NCBI GenBank assembly: GCA_003695705.1
Contig: RFHU01000124.1
Span: forward strand, 1 to 35,114
Length of the DNA: 35,114 bases
Source of the DNA: Planctomycetota bacterium
Lineage (GTDB): Bacteria; Planctomycetota; J058
Reading direction: 5' to 3'
Shown: positions 1 to 8,011 of the stretch, one piece after another
Layout: the number at the start of each line of letters is the position of its first letter
How positions within the stretch are numbered: position 1 is the stretch's first letter
Program-made: the position numbers and the translations under genes
The notes under the pieces: generated by a model
Told to the model about the DNA's origin: nothing
Seen by the model: only the letters and a program-made list of their open reading frames with translations
Database searches by the model: none

Positions 1-791
1 CTCCGCCGGACGCCGACCTCGCGACCCTCTGCCGCGCCCCTCCGCTCCCCGGCGCTCGGGCCGAGGCCCGCCACGACTGGCTCTCGGCGCAGGCCTTTGC
101 CCTGCGCGTCGCCCTGGCGACCGCCTTCCCGACCTTCGTCGCCCTCGCCCTCTGCGGCCTCCTCCCGCGCGGGCCGCCACGCCCGCGCGGCGCCGTCGCG
201 CTCGTCTCCGCCGCCGCCGTCTTCGTGGCCGTTCAGGGACTGCTCAAGGCCAACTGGAATACCACCGACCGCGTGCATCAGGCTCCGCTCGGGGTCCTGG
301 TGGCACCCCTCGCCGGCCGCGGACTGGCCCTGGTCGCCGCAGTCCTCGCCTCGCGCTGGCGGCTCCGTCCAGCGCGCGTCGCGGGACTCCTCACCGCCTC
401 CGTCCTCCTTGCCGGGCCGCTCCCCAAGGCCCTCAAGATCAAGAAGGCGCATCTCGACGGCGAGCGCGAGTTGGGGACGTGGCTCCGGGCCGACGCAGGC
501 CCCGGGCCGCTGACCGTGTGCGCCGTCGAGGCACGCGCCGTCGCCTGGCACGCGGGCGCGCGCTACGTCGCGCCTCCCACCGGACCGGCCGCGCAGGCCC
601 TCGAGCGCCTGCGGCACGACGCGGTGGACTACCTCGTCGTGGCGGAGCGCCTGCGTCCGCAGACGAGCTCCAGGTGCGCCCAAAAGCTTGCCGCCCTGGG
701 CCTTAGTCCGGCCCGCCCGCCCGTCGCCCGGCGACGAGGCTCGGTGCGTTACCTCTGGTGGGCCTTTCGCCTGGGCGCGCGGAAGCGGTAA
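1..791 (+). CDS. C-terminal part of a polytopic membrane protein, possibly a GT39/ArnT-like glycosyltransferase
   Basis: The reading frame is open from the left edge and stops at 789-791, so only the last ~262 residues are present. They hold three hydrophobic stretches: about residues 32-52 (ALRVALATAFPTFVALALCG), one around VALVSAAAVFVAVQG, and one around GLLTASVLLAGPLPKAL. A soluble tail of about 120 residues follows and contains ELGTWLRADAGP and VDYLVVAERLRP. Multi-spanning hydrophobic segments followed by a soluble tail, immediately upstream of a GT2 transferase, fit the C-terminus of an integral-membrane sugar transferase that uses lipid-linked donors. The catalytic N-terminal loop lies outside the window, so the family is an inference. 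The gene ends 4 bases before the next start, so the two are probably cotranscribed. Confidence 0.6.
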   Translation, partial: PPDADLATLCRAPPLPGARAEARHDWLSAQAFALRVALATAFPTFVALALCGLLPRGPPRPRGAVALVSAAAVFVAVQGLLKANWNTTDRVHQAPLGVLVAPLAGRGLALVAAVLASRWRLRPARVAGLLTASVLLAGPLPKALKIKKAHLDGERELGTWLRADAGPGPLTVCAVEARAVAWHAGARYVAPPTGPAAQALERLRHDAVDYLVVAERLRPQTSSRCAQKLAALGLSPARPPVARRRGSVRYLWWAFRLGARKR

Positions 792-795
792 AACG

Positions 796-1563
796 ATGCC
801 CGTGAACGCCACCTCGCCCGGACCCTTCCCCGGCTCCACGCCGAGCAGCGACGCCCTGCGCAAGCTCGAGTCGCTCTCGGTGCTCGTCCCGGTCTACGAC
901 GAGGAGGGAACGATCTACGAGCTCCTGCGGCGGGTGCACGCCGTGTCCCTCCCCCTGCGCAAGCAGATCGTCGTCGTCGACGACGGGTCGAGCGACGGCA
1001 CCGTCTCCGAGGTGGAGCGCTTCGCCGCCGACCACCCCGACGCACGGATCGATCTGGTGCGCCACGAGCGAAACCGAGGCAAGGGCGCGGCCGTCCGCAC
1101 GGCCCTCGCCCGCGCCGGCGGCGACGTGGTCATCGTCCAAGACGGCGACCTCGAATACGACCCGCGCGATTTCCCGCAGCTCCTCGAGCCGATCCTCGAC
1201 GGACGCGCCGACGCCGTCTTCGGCTCGCGCTTCCTCGGCGGACCCCACCGCGTCCTCTACTTCTGGCACTCGGTGGCCAACCGCGCCCTGACCCTTCTCA
1301 GCAACATGCTCACCAACTTCAACCTCACGGACATGGAGGTCTGCTACAAGGCCATGCGCCGCGACGTGGCGCTGTCCCTCGACCTTCGCTCGGACCGCTT
1401 CGGCATCGAACCCGAGATCACCGCCAAGCTCGCGCGCGGCGGCTGGCGCCTCTACGAGGTGCCCGTGAGCTACGCCGGACGGAGCTACGAAGAGGGCAAG
1501 AAGATCACCTGGCGCGACGGCGCGGCGGCCCTCTTCCACATCGTTCGTTACCGCTTCCTGTAG
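796..1563 (+). CDS. Glycosyltransferase family 2, polyprenyl-phosphate mannose synthase-like
   Basis: A 255-residue GT-A fold transferase. The start of the domain is LSVLVPVYDEEGTI, followed by the nucleotide-binding IVVVDDGSSDGT and a DXD-equivalent VIVQDGDLEYDP. Later come the acceptor-side AVFGSRFLGG and DMEVCYKAMRR motifs of the DPM1/GtrB-like subgroup. It ends at HIVRYRFL with no C-terminal membrane segments, so it resembles the soluble dolichyl-phosphate mannose synthase type. By family it would transfer a hexose from a nucleotide sugar to polyprenyl phosphate, making the lipid-linked donor that membrane transferases such as its upstream neighbour use. ATG at 796 is chosen because it follows the preceding stop by 4 bases; longer versions overlap the upstream gene. 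Substrate is unknown. Confidence 0.88.
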   Translation: MPVNATSPGPFPGSTPSSDALRKLESLSVLVPVYDEEGTIYELLRRVHAVSLPLRKQIVVVDDGSSDGTVSEVERFAADHPDARIDLVRHERNRGKGAAVRTALARAGGDVVIVQDGDLEYDPRDFPQLLEPILDGRADAVFGSRFLGGPHRVLYFWHSVANRALTLLSNMLTNFNLTDMEVCYKAMRRDVALSLDLRSDRFGIEPEITAKLARGGWRLYEVPVSYAGRSYEEGKKITWRDGAAALFHIVRYRFL

Positions 1564-1575
1564 AACGAAGGACCC

Positions 1576-2757
1576 ATGAAGGTCGCCATCACCGACACCA
1601 CCTACGCGGCCGACGGCTACGCAGCACACCTTGCCCGGCGACTCCTCGCCCAGGGGCACGAAGTCGACCTCTACTGCCGCGAACTCGCCGACGACCCCGA
1701 GCCCGGCGTCCGCCTCCAGCGGATCCCCGACCGCTGGAAGGCCTTCGAGTTCGCCAGCGCGTGGAGCTTCGACCGCTGGCTAACCCGGCGCCTCGACCTC
1801 GACGCCTACGACGTCGTCCACGGGCTGTCGCACAGCTCCCATCAGGACATCACCTCGGCCCGCCAACCCCTGCTCCACGACCAAGAAGAGTCCCGCAGCG
1901 CGGCCGGCGACGACCGACTGCGGCGCGCGGACCCCGACGGCCTGCATCGCAAGCAGCTCTTGGCCATCGAGAAGCGCCGCTACACGCCGGGCGCCGCGCG
2001 CAAGGTGATCGCACCCTCGCGCGCCGCCGCCGAGCGCCTCCGCCAACGCTACGCCCTGCCCGAAGAGACCCTCACGGTCCTGCCCAACGGAGTCGACACC
2101 GAGCGCTTCCGGCCCGAAAACTGCGCGCGCTACCGCCAGGAGTACCGCGAGCGCGTCGTCTGCCCCCAGGAAGCCTTCGTCGTCCTCTGCGCGGGGAACG
2201 GCTTTCGACGCCGGGGCGTGCCGGCGCTCGTCGAGGCCGCCCGGGCGATCCGCGAGCGCGGCGGGCTCCCCGGCGGACGCGAGCTGCGCATCGCCGTGGT
2301 CGGCCACGACACCCAGCGCAGCGAGCAGCGGCTGCTCGCCGAGGCGCGCGCGCGGGGGGTCGGCGGCGCGCTCAAGCTCTACGGAGAGCAGCCGCTCAGC
2401 GAACGCTGGCTGGCCATGGCCGACGTTGCCGCCTTGCCTTCGCGCTTCGACCCCTTCGCCGACTCCGTCCTCGAGGCCATGGCGACCGGCCTCCCCGTGA
2501 TCGCGTCCTGTGAGGTGGGCGCTGCGGAACTGATCGAAGACGGCCGCAACGGCCTGCTGCTTCACGACCGCAGCGACGCCCAGGCCCTCGCCGACCGCAT
2601 TCTGCGCCTGGCGAGCGACCCCGAAGGCGCGGCCCGCATGGGCGCCGAGGCGCGGCGAACGGCGGAGGCGCACGCCTACGACCGTCACGTGGAGGCGCTC
2701 CTCGCGCTCTACGAGGAGGTCGCCGCGGCGAAGAAGCGCAGCCTGACCCCCGCCTAG
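1576..2757 (+). CDS. Glycosyltransferase family 4 (GT-B), WaaG-like
   Basis: A 393-residue GT-B transferase. The N-terminal half has a glycosyltransferase-4-type start (MKVAITDTTYAADGYAAHLA). The linker has IAPSRAAAERLRQRY and VLPNGVDTERFRP. The C-terminal Rossmann half carries the family signature DVAALPSRFDPFADSVLEAM followed by GLPVIASCEVGAAELIEDG, with the E-x7-E pattern that contacts the nucleotide sugar. The motif FDPFADSVLEAM closely matches the FDxFGNxxLEAM form of LPS core glucosyltransferase WaaG, so a role in LPS core or surface-glycan assembly is plausible. The start is supported by GAAGGA at 1567-1572, four bases before ATG. The gene lies 12 bases after the GT2 gene. Confidence 0.88.
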   Translation: MKVAITDTTYAADGYAAHLARRLLAQGHEVDLYCRELADDPEPGVRLQRIPDRWKAFEFASAWSFDRWLTRRLDLDAYDVVHGLSHSSHQDITSARQPLLHDQEESRSAAGDDRLRRADPDGLHRKQLLAIEKRRYTPGAARKVIAPSRAAAERLRQRYALPEETLTVLPNGVDTERFRPENCARYRQEYRERVVCPQEAFVVLCAGNGFRRRGVPALVEAARAIRERGGLPGGRELRIAVVGHDTQRSEQRLLAEARARGVGGALKLYGEQPLSERWLAMADVAALPSRFDPFADSVLEAMATGLPVIASCEVGAAELIEDGRNGLLLHDRSDAQALADRILRLASDPEGAARMGAEARRTAEAHAYDRHVEALLALYEEVAAAKKRSLTPA

Positions 2758-3015
2758 CAGCCCGTTGAACCAAGCACTGACTGCATCGTTCGTGGGTCAC
2801 GCTCCGCGGCTCCCCGCGCCTCGGCGCGCCTCCGCCGGACCTCCCCGCCGGACCGCACGCCCGCAGGACCCGGTGCACGCCGACGAGGTGGCCGGGCGCC
2901 CGGGACCAGCCCCTCCAGCGGAAGGCGCTCGCCGGAGTGCGTGCGCCCCCTGCCGGGCGACCGCGGCGCCTTCCCTCCACCCTCTGCTGCGGAACCCGCC
3001 CCGCGCCGAGGCCGC
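2758..3015. other. Intergenic stretch with palindromes; possible dispersed repeat element
   Basis: There are 258 bases between two same-strand glycosyltransferase genes, far more than the spacing elsewhere in this cluster. It begins right after the stop with AGCCCGTTGAACC, which resembles the start of GC-rich intergenic repeats I have seen in other high-GC Gram-negative genomes; this is recollection, not a search. It holds a perfect 12-bp palindrome CCGGGCGCCCGG at 2892-2903 and a GCGCC/GGCGC inverted repeat near 2817-2829. No convincing protein, RNA gene or -10/-35 pair is seen. Whether it is repeated in the genome cannot be told from one copy. Confidence 0.35.
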
Positions 3016-4173
3016 GTGAGCCGGCTTCGCGTCCTGCATCTCAACACCGAGCCCACCTGGCGCGGAGGCGAGCAGCAAGTCCTCTACCTGCTCGACGGCC
3101 TCGCCGCCCGGGGGCACCCCACCTGGATCGCCTGCCAGCCGGGCTCTCCCATGGCCGAGCGCGCCGGCGCCCGCGGTCACGAAGTGATCGAACTGCGCAT
3201 GCGCGGCGAGGTGGACGCCCCCGCCATGTGGCGGCTGGCGCGGCTCGCCCGGCGCCTGCGGGTCGACATCGTGCACGCCCACACCTCGCACGCGCACACC
3301 CTCGGCGCCGTGGCGGTGCGCATGATCCGCGCCCACGCCCGCCCGCTGCTCGTCGTCGCCCGGCGCGTCGACTTCTCCATCTACCGGCGCTCCTTCTTCG
3401 GTCTCAATGGGCTCAAGTACAAGCACGGCGTCGACTGCTACGTGACCGTCTCCGAGGCGATCCGGCGCGTCCTCGAAGCGGACGGCGTCCCCCCCGAGAA
3501 GATCCGCTGCGTCCACTCGGGGATCGACGTCGCTCGGATCGACGAGGCCCCCCAACGGAGCGAGGCCCTCCGCGCCGAACTCGACGTGCCCTCCGGCCAC
3601 GCGCTGGTCGGCAACGTGGCCCACATGGCCGACCACAAGGGCCAGCGCTACCTCCTCGACGCCGTGCCCCGGGTCCTCGCCGAACGCCCCGAGTGCACCT
3701 TCGTGATCGTAGGCGACGGCGAACTGCGCGCCACGCTGGAGGACCAGGCGGAGCGCCTCGGCGTGCGCGAGCGCGTCCGCTTTCCCGGCTTCCGCCGCGA
3801 CGTCCCCGCGCTGCTCAAGGCCATGGACCTGTTCGTCATGCCGAGCCACATGGAAGGGCTCGGGACGAGCGTGCTCGACGCCATGGCCGCCGGGGTCCCC
3901 GTGGTCGGGACCGAGGCCGGCGGCATTCCCGAAAGCGTGGTGCACGAAGAGACCGGCCTCCTCTGCCCGGTGCGCGACGGCGAAGCCCTCGCGCGGGCGA
4001 TCCTGCGCATGCTGGGAGACCCCGAGCTCGCGGCGCGCTGCGCGCGCAACGCGCGCGCCAAAGTGCGCGCCGAGTTCTCCACCGACGCCATGGTGGAGGG
4101 GACCCTCTCCGTCTATGCCGACCTCCTCGCTCGGGCCGGTCGGCGACCCGCCGCCGCCGGGGCGGACGCGTGA
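3016..4173 (+). CDS. Glycosyltransferase family 4 (GT-B)
   Basis: A 385-residue GT-B transferase. The N-terminal acceptor half starts LRVLHLNTEPTWRGGEQQVL, with the glycine-rich GGEQQ loop typical of GT4 enzymes, and continues with IVHAHTSHAHTLG. A mid-protein CVHSGIDVARID is followed by the donor-binding half with LVGNVAHMADHKGQRYLLDA and the signature LFVMPSHMEGLGTSVLDAMA then GVPVVGTEAGGIPE. GTG at 3016 is preferred because the conserved beta-strand begins three residues later; an upstream in-frame ATG at 2941 would add 25 low-complexity residues. The stop overlaps the exporter gene by 4 bases (GTGA), indicating translational coupling. It probably builds the glycan that the exporter flips. 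Sugar specificity is not predictable. Confidence 0.87.
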   Translation: MSRLRVLHLNTEPTWRGGEQQVLYLLDGLAARGHPTWIACQPGSPMAERAGARGHEVIELRMRGEVDAPAMWRLARLARRLRVDIVHAHTSHAHTLGAVAVRMIRAHARPLLVVARRVDFSIYRRSFFGLNGLKYKHGVDCYVTVSEAIRRVLEADGVPPEKIRCVHSGIDVARIDEAPQRSEALRAELDVPSGHALVGNVAHMADHKGQRYLLDAVPRVLAERPECTFVIVGDGELRATLEDQAERLGVRERVRFPGFRRDVPALLKAMDLFVMPSHMEGLGTSVLDAMAAGVPVVGTEAGGIPESVVHEETGLLCPVRDGEALARAILRMLGDPELAARCARNARAKVRAEFSTDAMVEGTLSVYADLLARAGRRPAAAGADA

Positions 4174-6425
4174 CCGCCGCCTTCCTCCGCAGCCTGTTTC
4201 GCCCCTACCTGGGCGTCCTGGCGCTGGTGGCCGTCGCCTCGCTGGCCTTCGCCTTCGCCGACGCCCTGCGGGCGCAGCTCGTCAAGCCCTTGCTCGACGA
4301 CGTCTTGGCGGGCGCTGACGTCGAGGAACAGGCCGGCGACGCCCTGCTCGCCGCCGCGGCCGGACCGCAGGCGAAGGCCTCCGCCCAGGCCTTCGTTCCT
4401 CCGCGGACGGACCCCTCCGCCCGCGAGGCCCTGCGCCGCGATCCCGCGCTCGGCGGCGTCGCCGAGGTCGGCGCGGTTGCCGACCCCGCGCTGCGCCGCC
4501 TCCTCGAGCGAACCGGGCGCGGGCTCCTCGACGCCGCCGAGCGCATCGAGCGCCCACCGACCGTCCTCTGGGGGGTGCGCCTGGAGCGGGCGACCGGGCG
4601 GGCGCAGGCCTGGGAGGCGCTCGCCGAAGCGGTGGTCCTGCAGCGCGAAGCGATCCGCCGCGCCCAAGGAGAAAACCGCACCGCCCGCGAGGCCGCGGCC
4701 CTCCTCTCCCTGCGCGCGCGCGAGCGAGGGCTCGACGCCGGCTTGCGCCGCGTCGTCGAACTCCTCGCGTTCATCGCCGGCGCGGCCTTGGCCATCGGGC
4801 TGACCATGGGCGCCGCGGGGTTTTCGCGCAACTACCTGAACCGGTACCTCCAGGCGCGGATCTTCCGCGACCTCCAAAACCGCCTCGCCGCGCACTTGAT
4901 CTCCCTTCCCGTGGGCTTCTTCGAAGGCAGCCGGCGGCGCGGGGACACCCTCAGCCGGCTCACCAACGACCTCGCCCACGTAGCCAATCTGCTGCTCGTG
5001 CTCCTTACCGGCGCGACCCGCGTCCTGCACCTCGTCGTCCTCTTTGCCTGGGCGGTCCAACTCTCCGGCCTCCTGTGCCTGGGCCTCGGCCTGCTCGGGC
5101 TGCCGCTGGTGCTCAGCGTGCGGCGCTTCGGAAAGCGGATCCGCCGCGGCGCTCGGCGCGTGCAGCAAGAGGCCGGCAAGGCCTTCGAATCGATGCAGCA
5201 AATGCTCGCCGGCATGCGCGAAGTCAAGGCCTTCCAGCGCGAGGCCCACGAGGCGCGGCGCTTCGAGGAGGTCGCCGACGCGGCCCTTGCGGCCTCCTTG
5301 CAGGTGGTGCGCGCGCGCTCGGCGGCAAAGGTCTTCCAGCAAACGGCCAACGACCTCGCCGCTCCGCTGCTGTTCCTCTTCGGCGGCTACTTCGTCGTGA
5401 CCCGCCAGGCGGACATGAGCGCGGGCGACTTCGGCGCCTTCCTTGGCCTGGTCGTCCTCATGTACCAACCCGCCAAGGTGGTCGGAGACTCCTACAACCA
5501 GTTCATGCAGGCCCTGCCCTCACTGCGGCGCGTCCACGAGCTCTTCTCGCTCCGCCCCGCCGAACTCGAACGTCCCGGCGCCCAGCCCATCGCGGGCCTG
5601 CGCGAAGGCTTCGCGCTCGAAGAGGTGTCCTTCGCCTACGAAGAGGAAGACGGCGAAGTGCTGCGGCAGGTCTCCCTGCGGGCCCCGCGCGGCACGCTCA
5701 CGGCGTTGGTCGGCCGTACGGGGAGCGGGAAGTCGACACTCGTCGACCTCATCGCACGCTTCCACGTCCCCAGCGGGGGCCGGATCCTCGTCGACGGTCG
5801 CGACCTCCTCGACGTGCGCCTGAGCGACTACCTGAACCTCGTGGCCCTCGTCCCCCAGGAAGGCTTCCTCTTCAACGACAGCGTGCGAGAGAACATCCGC
5901 TACGGACGCCTCGACGCCAGCGACGAGGAGGTCGAAGCCGCCGCGCGCGCGGCCTGCGTGCACGAAGAGATCCTCGCCTTGCCCCAGGGATACGACACCC
6001 TGGCCGGCGAGCGGGGGAACCGGCTCTCGGGCGGCCAGGTGCAGCGCATCGCCCTCGCGCGAGCCTTCCTGAAGAAGCCGCAGATCCTTCTCCTCGACGA
6101 GGCCACCAGCGCCCTCGACGCGCACACGGAACGCCTCGTGCAACGAGCCCTCGACGAGTTGGCGCGTGGCGCCACCACCTTCGTGGTGGCGCACCGACTC
6201 TCCACGGTGGAGCGCGCCGACCAGATCGTGGTCCTCGACGCCGGCCGCGTGGTCGAACTCGGTCGCCACGAGGAGCTCCTCGCCCGCGGCGGAGTCTACG
6301 CACGGCTGGTGGAGCGCCAGTTGGGCACGGGGGGCGTCGCGACGCCCCCCGCACCCCAAACGGAGAAGACGCCGAACGGAGAACACGGCGGCCGGAACGA
6401 CGCGGCCGAGGAGGTCGAGGCATGA
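4170..6425 (+). CDS. MsbA-like ABC exporter (fused permease and ATPase) with a ~155-residue insert after TM1
   Basis: A 751-residue half-transporter; MsbA-type proteins are usually about 580-620. TM1 lies at about residues 14-33. A hydrophilic, Ala/Arg/Glu-rich insert of about 155 residues follows (roughly 40-195), then TM2-TM6 (TM2 from about 197). The ATPase domain has Walker [10 protein letters not shown] (515-523), signature LSGGQ (619-623), Walker B ILLLDE (639-644) and the H-loop AHRLST (His675), so it should be active. In MsbA the TM1-TM2 loop faces the periplasm, so the insert probably does too. GTG at 4170 overlaps the previous stop, and the gene overlaps the next by 4 bases. Context (glycosyltransferases, RfaE-like enzyme, WaaP-like kinase) supports flipping of lipid A-core or another glycolipid. 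The acidic tail after residue ~720 is probably unstructured. Confidence 0.85.
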   Translation: MTAAFLRSLFRPYLGVLALVAVASLAFAFADALRAQLVKPLLDDVLAGADVEEQAGDALLAAAAGPQAKASAQAFVPPRTDPSAREALRRDPALGGVAEVGAVADPALRRLLERTGRGLLDAAERIERPPTVLWGVRLERATGRAQAWEALAEAVVLQREAIRRAQGENRTAREAAALLSLRARERGLDAGLRRVVELLAFIAGAALAIGLTMGAAGFSRNYLNRYLQARIFRDLQNRLAAHLISLPVGFFEGSRRRGDTLSRLTNDLAHVANLLLVLLTGATRVLHLVVLFAWAVQLSGLLCLGLGLLGLPLVLSVRRFGKRIRRGARRVQQEAGKAFESMQQMLAGMREVKAFQREAHEARRFEEVADAALAASLQVVRARSAAKVFQQTANDLAAPLLFLFGGYFVVTRQADMSAGDFGAFLGLVVLMYQPAKVVGDSYNQFMQALPSLRRVHELFSLRPAELERPGAQPIAGLREGFALEEVSFAYEEEDGEVLRQVSLRAPRGTLTALVGRTGSGKSTLVDLIARFHVPSGGRILVDGRDLLDVRLSDYLNLVALVPQEGFLFNDSVRENIRYGRLDASDEEVEAAARAACVHEEILALPQGYDTLAGERGNRLSGGQVQRIALARAFLKKPQILLLDEATSALDAHTERLVQRALDELARGATTFVVAHRLSTVERADQIVVLDAGRVVELGRHEELLARGGVYARLVERQLGTGGVATPPAPQTEKTPNGEHGGRNDAAEEVEA

Positions 6426-6913
6426 AGCGAGCGGAGATCCTCGGTCGCGAAGAACTCGCGCGCCGCGTCCAGGCACTCAAGGAGGCCGGCAAGCGGGTCG
6501 TGTTCACCAACGGAACCTTCGACCTGCTGCACGTGGGCCACCTGCGCTCGCTGAGCGGGGCCCGTGCCCTCGGCGACGTGCTCGTGGTCGGCCTCAACTC
6601 CGACGCCTCGGTGAAGCGTTACAAGGGGGAGCACCTTCCCGTTCAGCCACAGGACGAGCGAGCGGAGATCCTCTCCTGGGTCCGCAGCGTGGACTTCGTC
6701 ACGATCTTCGACGAACCCACCGTGGACGCGCTCCTGCGCCTCCTGCAGCCCCACGTGCACGCCAAGGGCACCGAATACGACCCGCGGACCCTTCCGGAGC
6801 GCGACTCGGTGCTCAGCTACGGGGGCGAGATCGCCATCGTCGGCGACCCCAAGGCCCACTCCACGAGCTGGCTGATCCGCCGCATCCGCGCGCTCCCCGA
6901 CGGAAGCGCGTGA
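6422..6913 (+). CDS. rfaE2: RfaE-domain-II-like heptose-1-phosphate adenylyltransferase (stand-alone)
   Basis: A 163-residue protein made only of the cytidylyltransferase-like fold. It has the nucleotide-binding signature [17 protein letters not shown] (the HxGH motif is HVGH), then [17 protein letters not shown], and ends with the family's [12 protein letters not shown] in the position of the ISTSxII motif. By family it transfers AMP to D-glycero-beta-D-manno-heptose 1-phosphate to make ADP-heptose for LPS core, although other nucleotidyl transfers are possible in this superfamily. ATG at 6422 overlaps the exporter stop (ATGA), so it is the last gene of a coupled unit. The window also encodes a full two-domain HldE at 31326-32792, so this copy is either redundant or has another substrate. 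Internal residues CxGxEYxP are partly changed (HAKGTEYDP). Confidence 0.85.
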   Translation: MKRAEILGREELARRVQALKEAGKRVVFTNGTFDLLHVGHLRSLSGARALGDVLVVGLNSDASVKRYKGEHLPVQPQDERAEILSWVRSVDFVTIFDEPTVDALLRLLQPHVHAKGTEYDPRTLPERDSVLSYGGEIAIVGDPKAHSTSWLIRRIRALPDGSA

Positions 6914-6930
6914 GCGCCAGCGCGCGCTCA
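6911..6930. terminator. Hairpin shared by two convergent genes
   Basis: A perfect 7-bp stem TGAGCGC (6911-6917) / GCGCTCA (6924-6930) with a 6-base loop fills the gap between convergent genes. The two arms contain the TGA stop codons of both genes. No T-run follows on either strand, so it is a candidate bidirectional terminator by position and symmetry only. Confidence 0.45.
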
Positions 6931-7710
6931 GGCGCCCTTGCGCCCGCGCCGCGCCATGCGCCGGGCCTTGCGACGCACGAGGCGCGCCAACCGGCGCGCC
7001 TCCGGCGTCGGTCGCGCCAGGCCGAGGCACTCGCAAAGGAAGCGCAGCCGTTCGCTCTGGCTCGGCCACGTGGCCGAGTAGTCCAGGGCGGCGTAGTCCT
7101 TGATCCGCCAGCGGAGGGGGGGGCCGTCCGCGCGGCGCTCGACCCGCTCGCAGTCGATCAGCCCCGGCCCCAGCCCAGGCTCCCAGAACACGTTGTCGAG
7201 GTAGAGGTCCTTGTGCCAGAAACCGGCTTCGTGGAGCGCGCGCACCGTCCGCGCGACGGCGAAAAGCAGCGCGCGGCGCGTTTCGCGCTCCGCAGGCGGC
7301 GTCAGAGCGGCGAGGGGGCGGCCGGGCAACTCGGCAAGGGCGACGAAGGAGCGTCGGCGAGCGCCCCGGTCCTCCTCGCCCGCCGCCAGGGGGCAAGGCA
7401 CACGCAGCCCCGCATCCGCTAGGGCGAGCAGGTTGTGGAGTTCCCGCGGCCCGGACCACACCGGGAAGTTCCACTTGAACGCGCAACGCAGCCAGGCCTC
7501 GGGGCGGCGGTAGGCGTAGCGCTTGACGAACACCCGCCGCCCGTCCGGCGCCTCGAGGCGAACCAGCGACTTCACCTCGCCGCGCCGCTCGCCCGGCAGG
7601 GCGAAGGCCTCGTCGACGGCGCCGAGGCCGAGGGCCTCGATCCACGCGCGCTCCTCGGAACGCGCGAGAACGCCGCCGGGAAGGCGCTCGTAGCCGGGGG
7701 GAGCGGTCAC
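6928..7710 (-). CDS. WaaP/InaA/RIO-like lipopolysaccharide kinase
   Basis: A 260-residue small protein-kinase-fold enzyme. Visible kinase motifs are the ATP-binding lysine in VFVKRY (Lys63), the catalytic loop HKDLYLDN (His166, Asp168, Asn173) and the metal-binding aspartate in LIDCER (Asp186). The glycine loop is weak and the activation region is short, as in LPS kinases that phosphorylate heptose or Kdo of the inner core at the cytoplasmic face. GTG at 7710 is chosen since GGGGGAGG at 7717-7724 sits 6 bases upstream and conserved sequence begins soon after. A longer reading would add 40 low-complexity residues. It is convergent with the RfaE-like gene and divergent from the next glycosyltransferase. 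The tail is strongly basic (RRKARRMARRGRKGA), suiting membrane contact. Confidence 0.85.
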   Translation of the reverse strand: MTAPPGYERLPGGVLARSEERAWIEALGLGAVDEAFALPGERRGEVKSLVRLEAPDGRRVFVKRYAYRRPEAWLRCAFKWNFPVWSGPRELHNLLALADAGLRVPCPLAAGEEDRGARRRSFVALAELPGRPLAALTPPAERETRRALLFAVARTVRALHEAGFWHKDLYLDNVFWEPGLGPGLIDCERVERRADGPPLRWRIKDYAALDYSATWPSQSERLRFLCECLGLARPTPEARRLARLVRRKARRMARRGRKGA

Positions 7711-7782
7711 CCCGCGCCTCCCCCGCCGACTCCGCGCAGCGCGCCGCCCGAAGGGTGGCCCTCCGCCGGCGGGGTGCCTTCC

Positions 7783-7825
7783 CCCGTCCCGCGCGAGGAG
7801 CCTCCGCCCCCTCGCGCGGGACGGG
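7783..7825. repeat. 16-bp perfect inverted repeat
   Basis: The left arm CCCGTCCCGCGCGAGG (7783-7798) and the right arm CCTCGCGCGGGACGGG (7810-7825) are exact reverse complements separated by 11 bases. Chance occurrence of a 16-bp perfect stem is unlikely even at high GC. It could be a transcription stop, an attenuator in the leader of the kinase gene, or a large operator. Confidence 0.75.
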
Positions 7826-7900
7826 AGCACCGGATCGGTCCGAACGACGCGTGGAGCATGGCTGCTGCCGGGGTCCTCCTCGTCCTCGAAGAAGGGAACG

Positions 7901-7932
7901 GGCCCGCGGTGGGTGGCGCGCGACCGCGGGCC
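7901..7932. repeat. 10-bp perfect inverted repeat
   Basis: GGCCCGCGGT (7901-7910) and ACCGCGGGCC (7923-7932) are exact reverse complements around a 12-base spacer. It is the second hairpin in the same divergent spacer and sits about 80 bases before the glycosyltransferase start. Confidence 0.6.
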
Positions 7933-8011
7933 GCCGCGGACCCGCCCGTCTTCGAAACGACGACACCCCGCGAGTCTGCCCGTGGGGCCCGACGTATGCC
8001 AGTGTGGGGCC

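Larger units (their letters stand above)
7711..8011. other. Divergent intergenic region with two strong inverted repeats
   Basis: These 301 bases separate the start of the minus-strand WaaP-like kinase from the start of a plus-strand glycosyltransferase. The stretch holds the ribosome-binding site of the kinase (7717-7724) and two hairpins listed separately. A weak TATGCC hexamer at 7995-8000 lies 11 bases before the glycosyltransferase start and could be a -10. No protein gene is supported within it. Confidence 0.5.

Noticed and set aside
703-1659. Long minus-strand frame (318 codons) opposite the GT2 gene
   Set aside because: It is antisense to a clear glycosyltransferase and has no recognisable motif; GC-rich codons leave few stops on the opposite strand.
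2941-3015. Upstream ATG start for the second GT4 gene
   Set aside because: It would add 25 low-complexity residues before the conserved first strand; GTG at 3016 fits the family better.
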